A stretch of 64,000 bases of DNA from an uncultured Lachnospiraceae bacterium. Lineage in GTDB: Bacteria; Bacillota; Clostridia; Lachnospirales; Lachnospiraceae. Position 1 is the first letter of the stretch. The number at the start of each line of letters is the position of its first letter. Of the stretch, positions 38,301-47,351 are shown piece after piece. The position numbers were made by a program, and so were the translations under genes. The notes beneath the pieces are model-generated. The model ran no database searches, had not been told where the DNA came from, and worked only from the letters and a program-made list of their open reading frames with translations. The stretch covers positions 1 through 64,000 of the forward strand of contig CANRPO010000013.1 of the NCBI GenBank assembly GCA_947632515.1, read 5' to 3'.

Positions 38301-38870
38301 CTGATGGAGCGCTATACGTTCCTAAAGACGCAGCACGACGATCTGGTGGAGGCGGAGAAGACGCTGCTTGGCATTATAGACGAGTTGGACGCCTCCATGC
38401 GAAAGCAGTTTAACGAGAAGTTTGCCGAGATCAACAGAGAGTTTGACAAGGTGTTCAAGGAGCTGTTCGGCGGAGGCAAGGGAACGCTGGAACTGATAGA
38501 GGACGAGGACATACTGGAGGCGGGCATCCGCATCATTGCCCAGCCCCCGGGCAAGAAACTGGTCAACATGATGCAGATGTCGGGAGGCGAGAAGTCGCTG
38601 ACGGCGATCTGTCTGCTGTTTGCCATCCAGAATCTGAAACCGTCCCCCTTCTGTCTTCTGGATGAGATCGAGGCGGCTTTGGATGAGAACAATGTGGGAA
38701 GATTTGCAAAGTATCTGCATAAACTGACCAAGAATACACAGTTTATTGTTATCACCCACAGGCGCGGAACCATGGAGAAGGCCGACCGTCTGTACGGTAT
38801 CACCATGCAGGAGAAGGGCGTTTCGACGCTGGTGAGCGTCAATTTGATCGATAAGGAATTGGATGACTGA
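35310..38870 (+). CDS. smc: Chromosome segregation protein SMC
   Basis: [51 protein letters not shown]; coiled coils; hinge; C-term [17 protein letters not shown]; start corrected from ORF start 35058. Confidence 0.97.
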   Translation: [1186 protein letters not shown]

Positions 38871-39856
38871 TGAGTGAAGAGAAGAAAGGTTTTTTCAGCA
38901 GGCTGAAAGACGGCCTGACTAAGACGCGGGACAACATCGTACACGGGATCGACGCCGTGTTCGGCGGTTTTTCCGGGATCGACGAGGATTTCTATGAGGA
39001 GCTGGAAGAAGTTCTGATCATGGGCGACATCGGCGTGCAGGCCACAGAGGCGATCCTTGAGAAACTGCGGGCACAGGTGAAGGAGAACCACATCAAAGAA
39101 CCGGCGGACTGCAAGCAGTTTCTGATCCGGAATATCGTCGAACAGATGCAGGTAGGCGAGACGGCGTACGAATTTGAGCACAGGCAGTCGGTGGTGCTTG
39201 TGATCGGCGTCAACGGCGTCGGCAAGACGACTACGGTGGGGAAACTCGCAGCCAAACTGAAGGCGCAGGGACGCAGGGTGATCCTGGCGGCGGCCGACAC
39301 TTTCCGCGCGGCGGCGGGAGAACAGCTTGGCGAGTGGGCGCACCGCGCGGGCGTGGACGTGATCGGCGGCAGCGAGGGCTCTGATCCCGCCAGCGTGATC
39401 TATGACGCGTTGAGCGCGGCCAAAGCGCGGGGCGCGGACGTGCTGCTGTGCGATACGGCGGGCAGGCTGCACAACAAGAAAAACCTGATGGAAGAGCTGA
39501 AGAAGATCGACCGCATCATCGACAGGGAGTTCCCGGACGCACACAGGGAAAATCTGGTGGTGCTGGATGCGACGACGGGGCAAAACGCGCTGCAGCAGGC
39601 GAAAGAGTTCGGCGAGGCCGCGGATCTGACAGGCATCATACTCACCAAGATGGACGGCACGGCCAAGGGCGGCATCGCGGTGGCGATCCAGTCGCAGCTG
39701 CAGATCCCCGTAAAGTATATCGGGGTCGGCGAGTCCATAGACGATCTGCAGAAATTTGATGCGGAGCAGTTTGTGAACGCGCTGTTCGATGTGCCTAAGG
39801 GCGAAGGAGAATCGGAGGAGGAGACTGAGGAAGAGGTATGGAGAGGGATAGAATAG
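38870..39856 (+). CDS. ftsY: Signal recognition particle receptor FtsY
   Basis: [61 protein letters not shown]. Confidence 0.96.
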   Translation: MSEEKKGFFSRLKDGLTKTRDNIVHGIDAVFGGFSGIDEDFYEELEEVLIMGDIGVQATEAILEKLRAQVKENHIKEPADCKQFLIRNIVEQMQVGETAYEFEHRQSVVLVIGVNGVGKTTTVGKLAAKLKAQGRRVILAAADTFRAAAGEQLGEWAHRAGVDVIGGSEGSDPASVIYDALSAAKARGADVLLCDTAGRLHNKKNLMEELKKIDRIIDREFPDAHRENLVVLDATTGQNALQQAKEFGEAADLTGIILTKMDGTAKGGIAVAIQSQLQIPVKYIGVGESIDDLQKFDAEQFVNALFDVPKGEGESEEETEEEVWRGIE

Positions 39857-39867
39857 AGGAGGAAACC

Positions 39868-41085
39868 ATGAAGGAGTTGACATTGGATAAGTTTGAGGAG
39901 GCATACGAGGTAGTCAGGGAGGTCGCCTCGGAGACAAAACTGGTGTACAGCGATTACTTCAGTGCACAGACAGAGAACAAAGTGTATCTGAAACCGGAAA
40001 ATATGCAGCTGACGGGCGCGTACAAGCTGCGCGGCGCATACTATAAGATCAGTACGCTGACAGAGGAAGAGCGGAAGAAAGGGCTGATCACGGCGTCGGC
40101 GGGCAACCATGCGCAGGGCGTCGCCTACGCCGCGAAGTGCTATGGCGTGAAGGCGGTCATCGTGATGCCTACGACCACGCCGCTCATCAAGGTAAACCGC
40201 ACGAAGAGCTATGGGGCCGAGGTGATCCTGAGCGGGGATGTGTATGATGAGGCGTGCGCGTACGCATACCGGCTTGCGGAGGAGAAGGGATATACCTTCG
40301 TGCATCCCTTCGACGATCTGGACGTGGCCACGGGACAGGGCACGATCGCCATGGAGATCATCAAGGAACTGCCGCTCGTGGATTACATACTCGTGCCCAT
40401 CGGCGGCGGCGGGCTTGCCACGGGCGTGTCCACGCTGGCGAAACTGCTGAATCCCAAGATCAAGGTGATCGGTGTGGAGCCGGCGGGCGCAAACTGTATG
40501 CAGGAGTCTATCCGCGCGGGCAAGGTGACGACGATGGAGCATGTGAGCACCATCGCGGACGGCACGGCGGTGAAGACGCCCGGAACGAAGATTTTCCCTT
40601 ATGTCAGCAGGAATCTGGACGACATCATCACTGTGGAGGACGAGGAGCTGGTGGTGGCGTTCCTTGATATGGTGGAGAATCACAAGATGATCGTGGAGAA
40701 CTCGGGACTTCTCACGGTGGCGGCGTTAAAGCACCTCCCTGTGAAGAACAAAAAGATCGTCTCCATCCTGAGCGGAGGAAACATGGACGTGATCACCATG
40801 TCCTCGGTGGTACAGCAGGGGCTTGTGCTGCGGGACAGGATCTTTACGGTGTCGGTGCTGCTGCCGGATAAGCCGGGAGAGCTGACCAGAGTGAGCGGCA
40901 TCATCGCCAAACAGAACGGCAATGTCATCAAGCTGGAGCACAACCAGTTCGTGTCCATCAACCGCAGCGCGGCGGTGGAGCTGCGCATCACGCTGGAGGC
41001 GTACGGCACGGAGCACAAGGAGCAGATCATAGAGGCGCTTCATGAGAATGGGTACCAGCCGAAGGTCGTGCGCGCAAGCATCTGA
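39868..41085 (+). CDS. ilvA: Threonine ammonia-lyase with C-terminal ACT domain
   Basis: LKPENMQLTGAYKLRGAYYKI PLP lysine; SAGNHAQGVAYAAK; IGGGGLATG; C-term ACT-like VLLPDKPGELTRVSGIIA. Confidence 0.9.
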   Translation: MKELTLDKFEEAYEVVREVASETKLVYSDYFSAQTENKVYLKPENMQLTGAYKLRGAYYKISTLTEEERKKGLITASAGNHAQGVAYAAKCYGVKAVIVMPTTTPLIKVNRTKSYGAEVILSGDVYDEACAYAYRLAEEKGYTFVHPFDDLDVATGQGTIAMEIIKELPLVDYILVPIGGGGLATGVSTLAKLLNPKIKVIGVEPAGANCMQESIRAGKVTTMEHVSTIADGTAVKTPGTKIFPYVSRNLDDIITVEDEELVVAFLDMVENHKMIVENSGLLTVAALKHLPVKNKKIVSILSGGNMDVITMSSVVQQGLVLRDRIFTVSVLLPDKPGELTRVSGIIAKQNGNVIKLEHNQFVSINRSAAVELRITLEAYGTEHKEQIIEALHENGYQPKVVRASI

Positions 41086-41132
41086 TGAGGCGTGTGCAGA
41101 TACCGATGTGACGTAAAACAGGAGAGACGGCT

Positions 41133-42431
41133 ATGGAAGGGCAGTTAAAAAGCGGGACGGCGCTCACTTCCGAGAGCGGCTGCAAATACAGAGTGACAAA
41201 GCTCTTGGGCTCGGGCGGACAGGGCGAAGTGTACGAGGTGGAGTCGCGCGGCAAGACTTACGCGATGAAGTGGTACTACAGGAACACCGCCACGGAGAAT
41301 CAGAAAGAGATCTTGGACAATCTGATCCGGAAAGGACAGCCGGACGTGTCGTTTTTGTGGCCGCAGGATATGATCTTCCGCGCTTACGGGGAGTCCTTCG
41401 GCTACGTTATGCCGCTCAGGCCGAAGAATTATAAAAGTATCGTAGATATGATGAAGAGAAGGGCGGAGCCTTCTTTTTACTGCCTGTGCAGGGCTGCCTA
41501 CAATCTGACAAAAGGGTACAACGCGCTGCACGCCAAGGGGTACAGCTACCGGGATATCTCCTTCGGCAATGTGTTTTTCGATCCTGATACGGGGGACGTC
41601 CTGATCTGTGACAACGACAATGTCTCCTACAACGGCGACAAGAGCGGCGTCTATGGAACGCCCCGTTTCATGGCCCCCGAGATCGTTCTCGGCAAGGCGA
41701 AACCGTCGAGAAACACGGATTTGTTTTCCCTCGCGGTGCTGCTCTTCTATATGTTTATGCTGAACCATCCGCTGGAGGGCAAGAGAGAGGCGCAGATCAA
41801 GTGCATGGATATTCACGCGATGAACAGGCTGTACGGGACGGACCCGCTTTTTATCTTCGACCCGGACAACAGGGACAACAGGCCGCTTGCAGGCTATCAG
41901 GACAATGCCCTCGTCTTCTGGGATCTGTACCCGCAGCAGCTGAGGGATCTGTTCATCACGTCGTTTACGGTGGGGTTGAGAGAGCCGAACCGCAGGATCA
42001 CGGAGACGAAGTGGCTGGAGACTTTCGCGAACCTGATGTCGGGCATCATCCTCTGCCCGCACTGCGGCTCGGAAGTGTTCTACGACGCGAAGAAAGAGGA
42101 GAACGGCGTGGCCCACACATGCTGGAACTGTCAGAAACCTGTGACGGTTCCCGCAAAGATCGTCATCGGCAGGAGTACGGTGCTTTTGCATGCGGCGACG
42201 AAACTCTACAGGCACCACACGGACGGCGGTTACGATATGGAGACTGTGGTCGGCGAGGTCGTGCAGAATCCCAACAATCCGAATATCTGGGGCATCAAAA
42301 ACCTCACGAAGGAGAACTGGACTTACAGCAAGCCGGACGGAACGCAGATCCCCGTCGGGGAGGGCCGCTCCGCTGCCATCGCCAAAGATGTAAAGATCGA
42401 TTTTGGCCAGTTGAAAGGAGAATTCTGTTAA
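41133..42431 (+). CDS. Ser/Thr protein kinase-like protein with C-terminal zinc ribbon and beta-rich tail (TerY-P-type kinase)
   Basis: LLGSGGQGEVYEV; TYAMKWYY; YSYRDISFGNVFF; ICDNDNVSY (DFG equivalent); GTPRFMAPEIVLG; CPHC...CWNC ribbon. Confidence 0.88.
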   Translation: MEGQLKSGTALTSESGCKYRVTKLLGSGGQGEVYEVESRGKTYAMKWYYRNTATENQKEILDNLIRKGQPDVSFLWPQDMIFRAYGESFGYVMPLRPKNYKSIVDMMKRRAEPSFYCLCRAAYNLTKGYNALHAKGYSYRDISFGNVFFDPDTGDVLICDNDNVSYNGDKSGVYGTPRFMAPEIVLGKAKPSRNTDLFSLAVLLFYMFMLNHPLEGKREAQIKCMDIHAMNRLYGTDPLFIFDPDNRDNRPLAGYQDNALVFWDLYPQQLRDLFITSFTVGLREPNRRITETKWLETFANLMSGIILCPHCGSEVFYDAKKEENGVAHTCWNCQKPVTVPAKIVIGRSTVLLHAATKLYRHHTDGGYDMETVVGEVVQNPNNPNIWGIKNLTKENWTYSKPDGTQIPVGEGRSAAIAKDVKIDFGQLKGEFC

Positions 42432-42432
42432 A

Positions 42433-43608
42433 GTGGTTTTGATGGAAGATCACAGGATCCTGGCAAGGATCATAAAAGATTATCCTGACGCCCTTTCAGA
42501 CCGAAAGAAACTGCAGGCGCTGTTCGCTGATTTTTTCCCGGAGGACAGACTGAAAAGAAATATCCTGCTGATGGTCTTCGACGACGGCGCGGTCGAGAAG
42601 ATGAGGGAGCTGACAAGGCTTGACAGAATGGAATTGCACCGTTTCGTCAGGTCCATAGGACAGGGGTACGGCGTCGCGGACGAGAAGGCGGAGACGGCGG
42701 TCCTCACGTGGGCGAGGGCGCTTGGCGTTTCCCTCGACACGGGGGACAGAACGGCGGCGGAAGAAGAAGGGAGCGGCCTTTTGGAGGAGCCGTTCGCACC
42801 TGTGAATGGCGACGGCGCTTACGAGTATGAAGATACGCCGCGCGGCGTCAAACTTTTGCGGTATATCGATTTCGATGATGAGGTCGTGACGGTCCCGAAC
42901 AGGATCGGCGGCAAGCGGGTCGTGGAGGTAGGAAACCACGCGTTTAAGGGCTGTGTCGGTATCGGGAAGATCATTGTGTCGGAAGGGATCGAGATATTGG
43001 GAAACGGCGTATTCTTGAATTGCAGGGAGCTGCGGGAAGTTGTTTTGCCGGGCACGCTGAAGCGTATCGGCACATCGGATCCGACGGGCTGCCCGAAGAT
43101 TCTGGGGACCATGACGAAGCTGGAGGGGACCTTCGAGTACACCGGGCTGGAGAGCATCACCGTGCCGGACAGTGTGAAGTACATCGGCGAATACGCCTTT
43201 TCTGGATGCGCCAAGCTGAGAGAGGCGGTCCTTCCGGCGGAGTTAAAAGAGATCAGAGAGTATGCGTTCTGCTGGTGTAAAAATCTGCGGGAGGTGACGT
43301 TCCCGCAAGCGTTAGAATCGATCAGGACGGAGGCGTTCGAGGGCTGCGAGTCGTTAGAGACGGTGATCCTGCCCGAGGGTGTGGAGCGCATCGAGCAGGG
43401 AGCCTTCGCAGGCTGCAGAAACATGCGGAGCATCTATCTGCCAGATTCCGTCAGTGAGATCGACGGCGGGCGGGGAAGCGGCTTTCTTCGGACGTTCGGA
43501 CAGCCGGAGGACAGGCATCAAGATTTTACCATACTGTGCAACGCCGGCTCTTACGCTATGAGCTATGCGAGAAAACAGCAGATCAAATGTGCGAAGGCAC
43601 AATTTTAA
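42433..43608 (+). CDS. BspA-type leucine-rich repeat (LRR_5) protein with N-terminal helical domain
   Basis: Repeats IGKIIVSEGIEILGNGVFLNCRELREVVLP, ITVPDSVKYIGEYAFSGCAKLREAVLP, LKEIREYAFCWCKNLREVTFP, LESIRTEAFEGCESLETVILP. N-term LSDRKKLQALFADFFPEDRLKRNILLMVFDDGAVEKM. GTG 42433 or ATG 42442 start. Confidence 0.85.
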   Translation: MVLMEDHRILARIIKDYPDALSDRKKLQALFADFFPEDRLKRNILLMVFDDGAVEKMRELTRLDRMELHRFVRSIGQGYGVADEKAETAVLTWARALGVSLDTGDRTAAEEEGSGLLEEPFAPVNGDGAYEYEDTPRGVKLLRYIDFDDEVVTVPNRIGGKRVVEVGNHAFKGCVGIGKIIVSEGIEILGNGVFLNCRELREVVLPGTLKRIGTSDPTGCPKILGTMTKLEGTFEYTGLESITVPDSVKYIGEYAFSGCAKLREAVLPAELKEIREYAFCWCKNLREVTFPQALESIRTEAFEGCESLETVILPEGVERIEQGAFAGCRNMRSIYLPDSVSEIDGGRGSGFLRTFGQPEDRHQDFTILCNAGSYAMSYARKQQIKCAKAQF

Positions 43609-43619
43609 GGAGGGATATT

Positions 43620-44342
43620 ATGGCAGCAATGAAAAGACCGGGCGGGGAACTGGCGAGCAGACCGCTGCATTTCTTCTGGATCGTGGACTGCTCCGGCTCC
43701 ATGCACGGGGAGAAGATCGGCACCGTAAACCACGCGATCCAGTCCACGATCCCCGAGATGGCGGCGGCGGCGGAGAACAATCCCAACGCGCAGCTTATGA
43801 TCCGCACGCTGAAGTTCTCCACGGGCGCGTCATGGGTGACGGGCAATCCCGTGAATGTGGAAGATTTCGCGTGGGACGATCTGGAGGCGGAGGGCGTGAC
43901 CGATCTAGGCAAGGCGTTTGAGCTTCTGGCGGCGCAGCTCACCATACCGCCCATGTCCGACAGGGCGCTGCCGCCCGTGCTCGTCCTTCTGTCGGACGGA
44001 CAGCCCACGGACGATTACAAGAAGTCTTTGGCCGAGCTGAAGAAACTGCCCTGGGGTAAGAAGGCGGTCAAGATCGCCATCTCCATCGGACAGGACGCAG
44101 ACGACGCGGTTTTGGAAGAGTTTACGGGAAATAAGGAGCTTGTATTGCAGGCGAACAACGCGGCGGCTCTCACGAAGATGATCAAGTGGGCCTCCACTGC
44201 GGCCTCTCTGGTGTCCGCTCCCGCCAGCGTCGCGGCGGATACCTCAGACGGCGGAACGGGCGGTGCGAACGCGCCGATCATTGTGGATATGGGAGGCAGA
44301 CTGCCCGATCCGGACGATATTCAGGAAGGAGACGTTTGGTAG
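43620..44342 (+). CDS. VWA domain protein (TerY-like)
   Basis: FFWIVDCSGSMHGEKIGTVNHAI MIDAS DxSxS; VTDLGKAF; LLSDGQPTDDY. Start corrected to ATG 43620. Confidence 0.9.
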   Translation: MAAMKRPGGELASRPLHFFWIVDCSGSMHGEKIGTVNHAIQSTIPEMAAAAENNPNAQLMIRTLKFSTGASWVTGNPVNVEDFAWDDLEAEGVTDLGKAFELLAAQLTIPPMSDRALPPVLVLLSDGQPTDDYKKSLAELKKLPWGKKAVKIAISIGQDADDAVLEEFTGNKELVLQANNAAALTKMIKWASTAASLVSAPASVAADTSDGGTGGANAPIIVDMGGRLPDPDDIQEGDVW

Positions 44343-44356
44343 AGAGGGTGTTATCT

Positions 44357-45175
44357 ATGGCGCGAAGTATATTCGGGGAGTCCGTGCGGGGAGCATCACA
44401 TATCAGAAACGGCAGGGAATGTCAGGATAGTCTGAAAAAGGTCGAGAAGGACGATGACACGGTCATCCTGTCGGTAGCCGACGGTCACGGGAGCGAGGCG
44501 TGTCCCTACAGCAGGACCGGGGCGGATGTGGCGGTGAACGTGTTCTGTAAGATCATGGAAGATTATCTGGACACCTACGCCGGGCAGCGGGAGTTGCTGC
44601 TGACTTTCCTGAAACGTGAGGGCGACACAAAGGTGGCGCAGGCGATCGATGCGGAGTGGAAACGCAGAATACTGAAGATCCATGCGAACAATAAGCGCGA
44701 AGTCACAGCGGACGCGGAGGGCAATAAGGACAAAACGGCCGTCTACGGACTGTATGGGAGCACGCTGTTAGGGCTTGTTCTCACGAGAGGATTCCTCTTC
44801 GCATTCCAACTTGGAGACGGAGACATTGTGGAGGTGTCCAAGAAAGGCGTGCAGAGCGTGATCGAGGCTGACAGGATCCTCGGGACAGAGACGCACTCGC
44901 TCAGCAAGCCGGAGTCCTGGAGGAAAGCCGTCACCTGCGCCGCAAGGACAGAGGAGGCGCGGGAGAGGCCCGTACTTTATATGCTCTCCACGGATGGTAT
45001 GGCAAACAGCTACAAGAATGAAGAAGAATTTCAGAGGACCTGTAAAGACTACTATGAGCTGCTCAAAAAGCACGGAGCAAAGGCCGTGTCCGACAGTCTG
45101 AAAGGCTGGCTGGAGGAGACCAGCGAGCTCGGCTGCGGGGACGACGTCACGGCGCTCTTTGCCTATCTCGACTAA
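44357..45175 (+). CDS. PP2C-family serine/threonine phosphatase
   Basis: SHIRNGRECQDSLKK; VILSVADGHGSEACPYSRTGADVAV; FLFAFQLGDGDIVEV; LSTDGMANSY; CGDDVTALFAYLD. Start corrected to ATG 44357. Confidence 0.9.
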   Translation: MARSIFGESVRGASHIRNGRECQDSLKKVEKDDDTVILSVADGHGSEACPYSRTGADVAVNVFCKIMEDYLDTYAGQRELLLTFLKREGDTKVAQAIDAEWKRRILKIHANNKREVTADAEGNKDKTAVYGLYGSTLLGLVLTRGFLFAFQLGDGDIVEVSKKGVQSVIEADRILGTETHSLSKPESWRKAVTCAARTEEARERPVLYMLSTDGMANSYKNEEEFQRTCKDYYELLKKHGAKAVSDSLKGWLEETSELGCGDDVTALFAYLD

Positions 45176-45284
45176 AAAGAAACGGTCGCATATCATGACA
45201 TGAATTGCCGGAAACGGGACATGCTAATCATTGACCCGTAACCATATCGGCAGGGAAAATGCCACAGCGAGGAGCGAACAGGAT

Positions 45285-46178
45285 ATGTCGATCATAAAAA
45301 AGAAAAAAGAAAAGACAGGGACAGGAAAAACAGACAACCTAAAGAAATATATTGTTATAACGGCAGCCTCCTTCGTCTACGCGGCGGGAGTCAGTCTGTT
45401 CATCGATCCGAACAGCATCGCGCCCGGCGGGGTCACGGGCATATCGATCATTTTGAGCAGACTGGTTCCGGTGAATACGGGAACGCTGATCCTTCTTCTG
45501 AACATACCGATCCTGCTTTACGCTGTGTGGAAATTCGGCCTCAAGCTGGCAGTATCGACGGTCTATGCCACGGCGCTCATATCGGTCTTTACCAATCTGC
45601 TGGCGGTTTTCCCCAAAGCTACGGGCGACAGGCTGCTGGCGGCTGTAGCGGGCGGCATCCTGTCGGCGGTGTCCATCGGCGTGATCTTTAAGGAAGGAGC
45701 CACCACGGGCGGCATGGATATTGTGGTGAAAGCGCTGCGCCTGAGGCTGCCGCATCTGCGGACAGGGAATCTGTTCTTTCTTGCGGACGCCGTGGTCGTG
45801 ACCCTGTCCGGCATTGTCTTCCGGGATGTGGACGCGGCGCTGTATGCGGCGATCACGGCCACCTGTACCTCGGTGGCCCTGGATGTGGTACTCTACGGAA
45901 GGGACGAGGCAAAACTTCTGTATATCATAAGCGGCAGGCCGGAGGAGATCACAGCGCGCATACTGAAGGAACTGGACATCGGGCTGACTCTGATCGACGG
46001 CCGCGGGGCTTACAGCGGGGACAGGAAACAAGTGCTCATGTGCGCCATGAAGAAGACGGTGTTTCCCCGCGTGGAGCGCATCGTGCGGGAGGAGGACGCG
46101 GATTCCTTCATGATCGTGACGAGCGCCTCTGAAATCTTCGGGGAAGGCTACAAAAGTTATTTCAGCGAAAGAATATAA
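45285..46178 (+). CDS. YitT/DUF2179 family membrane protein
   Basis: GVSLFIDPNSIAPGGVTGISIIL; GVIFKEGATTGGMDIVVKAL; C-term DUF2179 ITARILKELDIGLTLIDGRGAYSGDRKQVLMCAM. Confidence 0.9.
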   Translation: MSIIKKKKEKTGTGKTDNLKKYIVITAASFVYAAGVSLFIDPNSIAPGGVTGISIILSRLVPVNTGTLILLLNIPILLYAVWKFGLKLAVSTVYATALISVFTNLLAVFPKATGDRLLAAVAGGILSAVSIGVIFKEGATTGGMDIVVKALRLRLPHLRTGNLFFLADAVVVTLSGIVFRDVDAALYAAITATCTSVALDVVLYGRDEAKLLYIISGRPEEITARILKELDIGLTLIDGRGAYSGDRKQVLMCAMKKTVFPRVERIVREEDADSFMIVTSASEIFGEGYKSYFSERI

Positions 46179-46226
46179 AGGCAGAGTACATGGGAATGAC
46201 GCAGAAAAGAAATATGGGGAGCGGCT

Positions 46227-47351
46227 ATGCGGGAATATCATTTGCAGAGTAAGAGACATAAGAAAAAGCGAAAAAGAAGTGAGAACGGCATCCTGTTAGG
46301 ATCGATCATCCTGTGCGTGGTCACGCTGTTCGCGATCACCATCTGTCTGATGATGGTGTTTAAATACCGTGCCGTACAGATGGAGAATGCGGTCGTCATG
46401 GATGAGCTGGAGGCCATCCGCATGGACGAGACGGTCACCTACACGCAGAGCGAGGTGGACGCCATGCTCGCCCGGACAACAGAGGAAGTCTCGCAGCGCA
46501 CGGCGGAGGAAACGCAGCGGGAATTTCTGAATAAAATGAAAGAGTTCGCGCTGTCCGACGAGAGCACCACGGCCATGTTCCGCTATTTCTATCCGGACGA
46601 GATCGTGCTGGCGGATGCGGGGGAATACTATTTCTTTCCGATTTCGGATGAGCTGAGACACAATACATACAGCCAGGAGCAGTTCGTCCTGGACGAAGAC
46701 CGGATCATGGCCTACTATGACGGGGACGGCCGGCGGATCTCCCACAAGGGGATCGACGTGTCCAGATACCAGGGAGAGATCGACTGGGAGAAGGTGGCGC
46801 AGGACGAGGTGGAGTACGCTTTTATCAGACTTGGCATCAGAGGGTACACGGAGGGCGCGATCCAGGAAGACGAACAGTTTGAAAAAAATATCAGGGGCGC
46901 GCGCAATAACGATATTGCCGTGGGCGTGTATTTCTTCACCCAGGCCACCAGCGTGGAGGAGGCCGAGGAGGAGGCGCAGTATGTGCTGGATAAGATAGCG
47001 CCGTACAAGGTGGACTATCCTGTGGTGATCGACGTGGAGGCGGTGGCCAACAGGCGCGCGCGGACAAGGGAGCTTACGAAGGAGGAGCGCACGCAGTACT
47101 GCATCGCCTTCTGCGAGAAGATCAGGGCCGCCGGATATACGCCGATGATCTACGGCAATCTGAAGACCTTCATGCTGATGCTCGACCTGGAACAGCTTGA
47201 GGACTACGACAAGTGGTTTGCCAACTATGACGACCGGTTCTATTATCCCTATGATTTCAAGATATGGCAGTACACGGACGAGGGCAGCGTGGACGGGATC
47301 GACGCGGCTGTGGACCTGAATATCAGTTTCGAGGATCCGACGGATGAGTGA
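46227..47351 (+). CDS. GH25 lysozyme-family hydrolase, membrane anchored
   Basis: N-term TM LLGSIILCVVTLFAITICLMMVF; HKGIDVSRYQGEIDWEKVAQDEVEYAFIRLGIRGY; YPVVIDVEAV; FKIWQYTDEGSVDGIDAAVDLNI. Confidence 0.93.
   Translation: MREYHLQSKRHKKKRKRSENGILLGSIILCVVTLFAITICLMMVFKYRAVQMENAVVMDELEAIRMDETVTYTQSEVDAMLARTTEEVSQRTAEETQREFLNKMKEFALSDESTTAMFRYFYPDEIVLADAGEYYFFPISDELRHNTYSQEQFVLDEDRIMAYYDGDGRRISHKGIDVSRYQGEIDWEKVAQDEVEYAFIRLGIRGYTEGAIQEDEQFEKNIRGARNNDIAVGVYFFTQATSVEEAEEEAQYVLDKIAPYKVDYPVVIDVEAVANRRARTRELTKEERTQYCIAFCEKIRAAGYTPMIYGNLKTFMLMLDLEQLEDYDKWFANYDDRFYYPYDFKIWQYTDEGSVDGIDAAVDLNISFEDPTDE

Noticed and set aside
34262-39904. Long minus-strand ORFs (34262-35527, 36591-37874, 38312-39904) under acpP/rnc/smc/ftsY
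   Set aside because: Antisense to highly conserved housekeeping genes; no motifs or plausible start signals.
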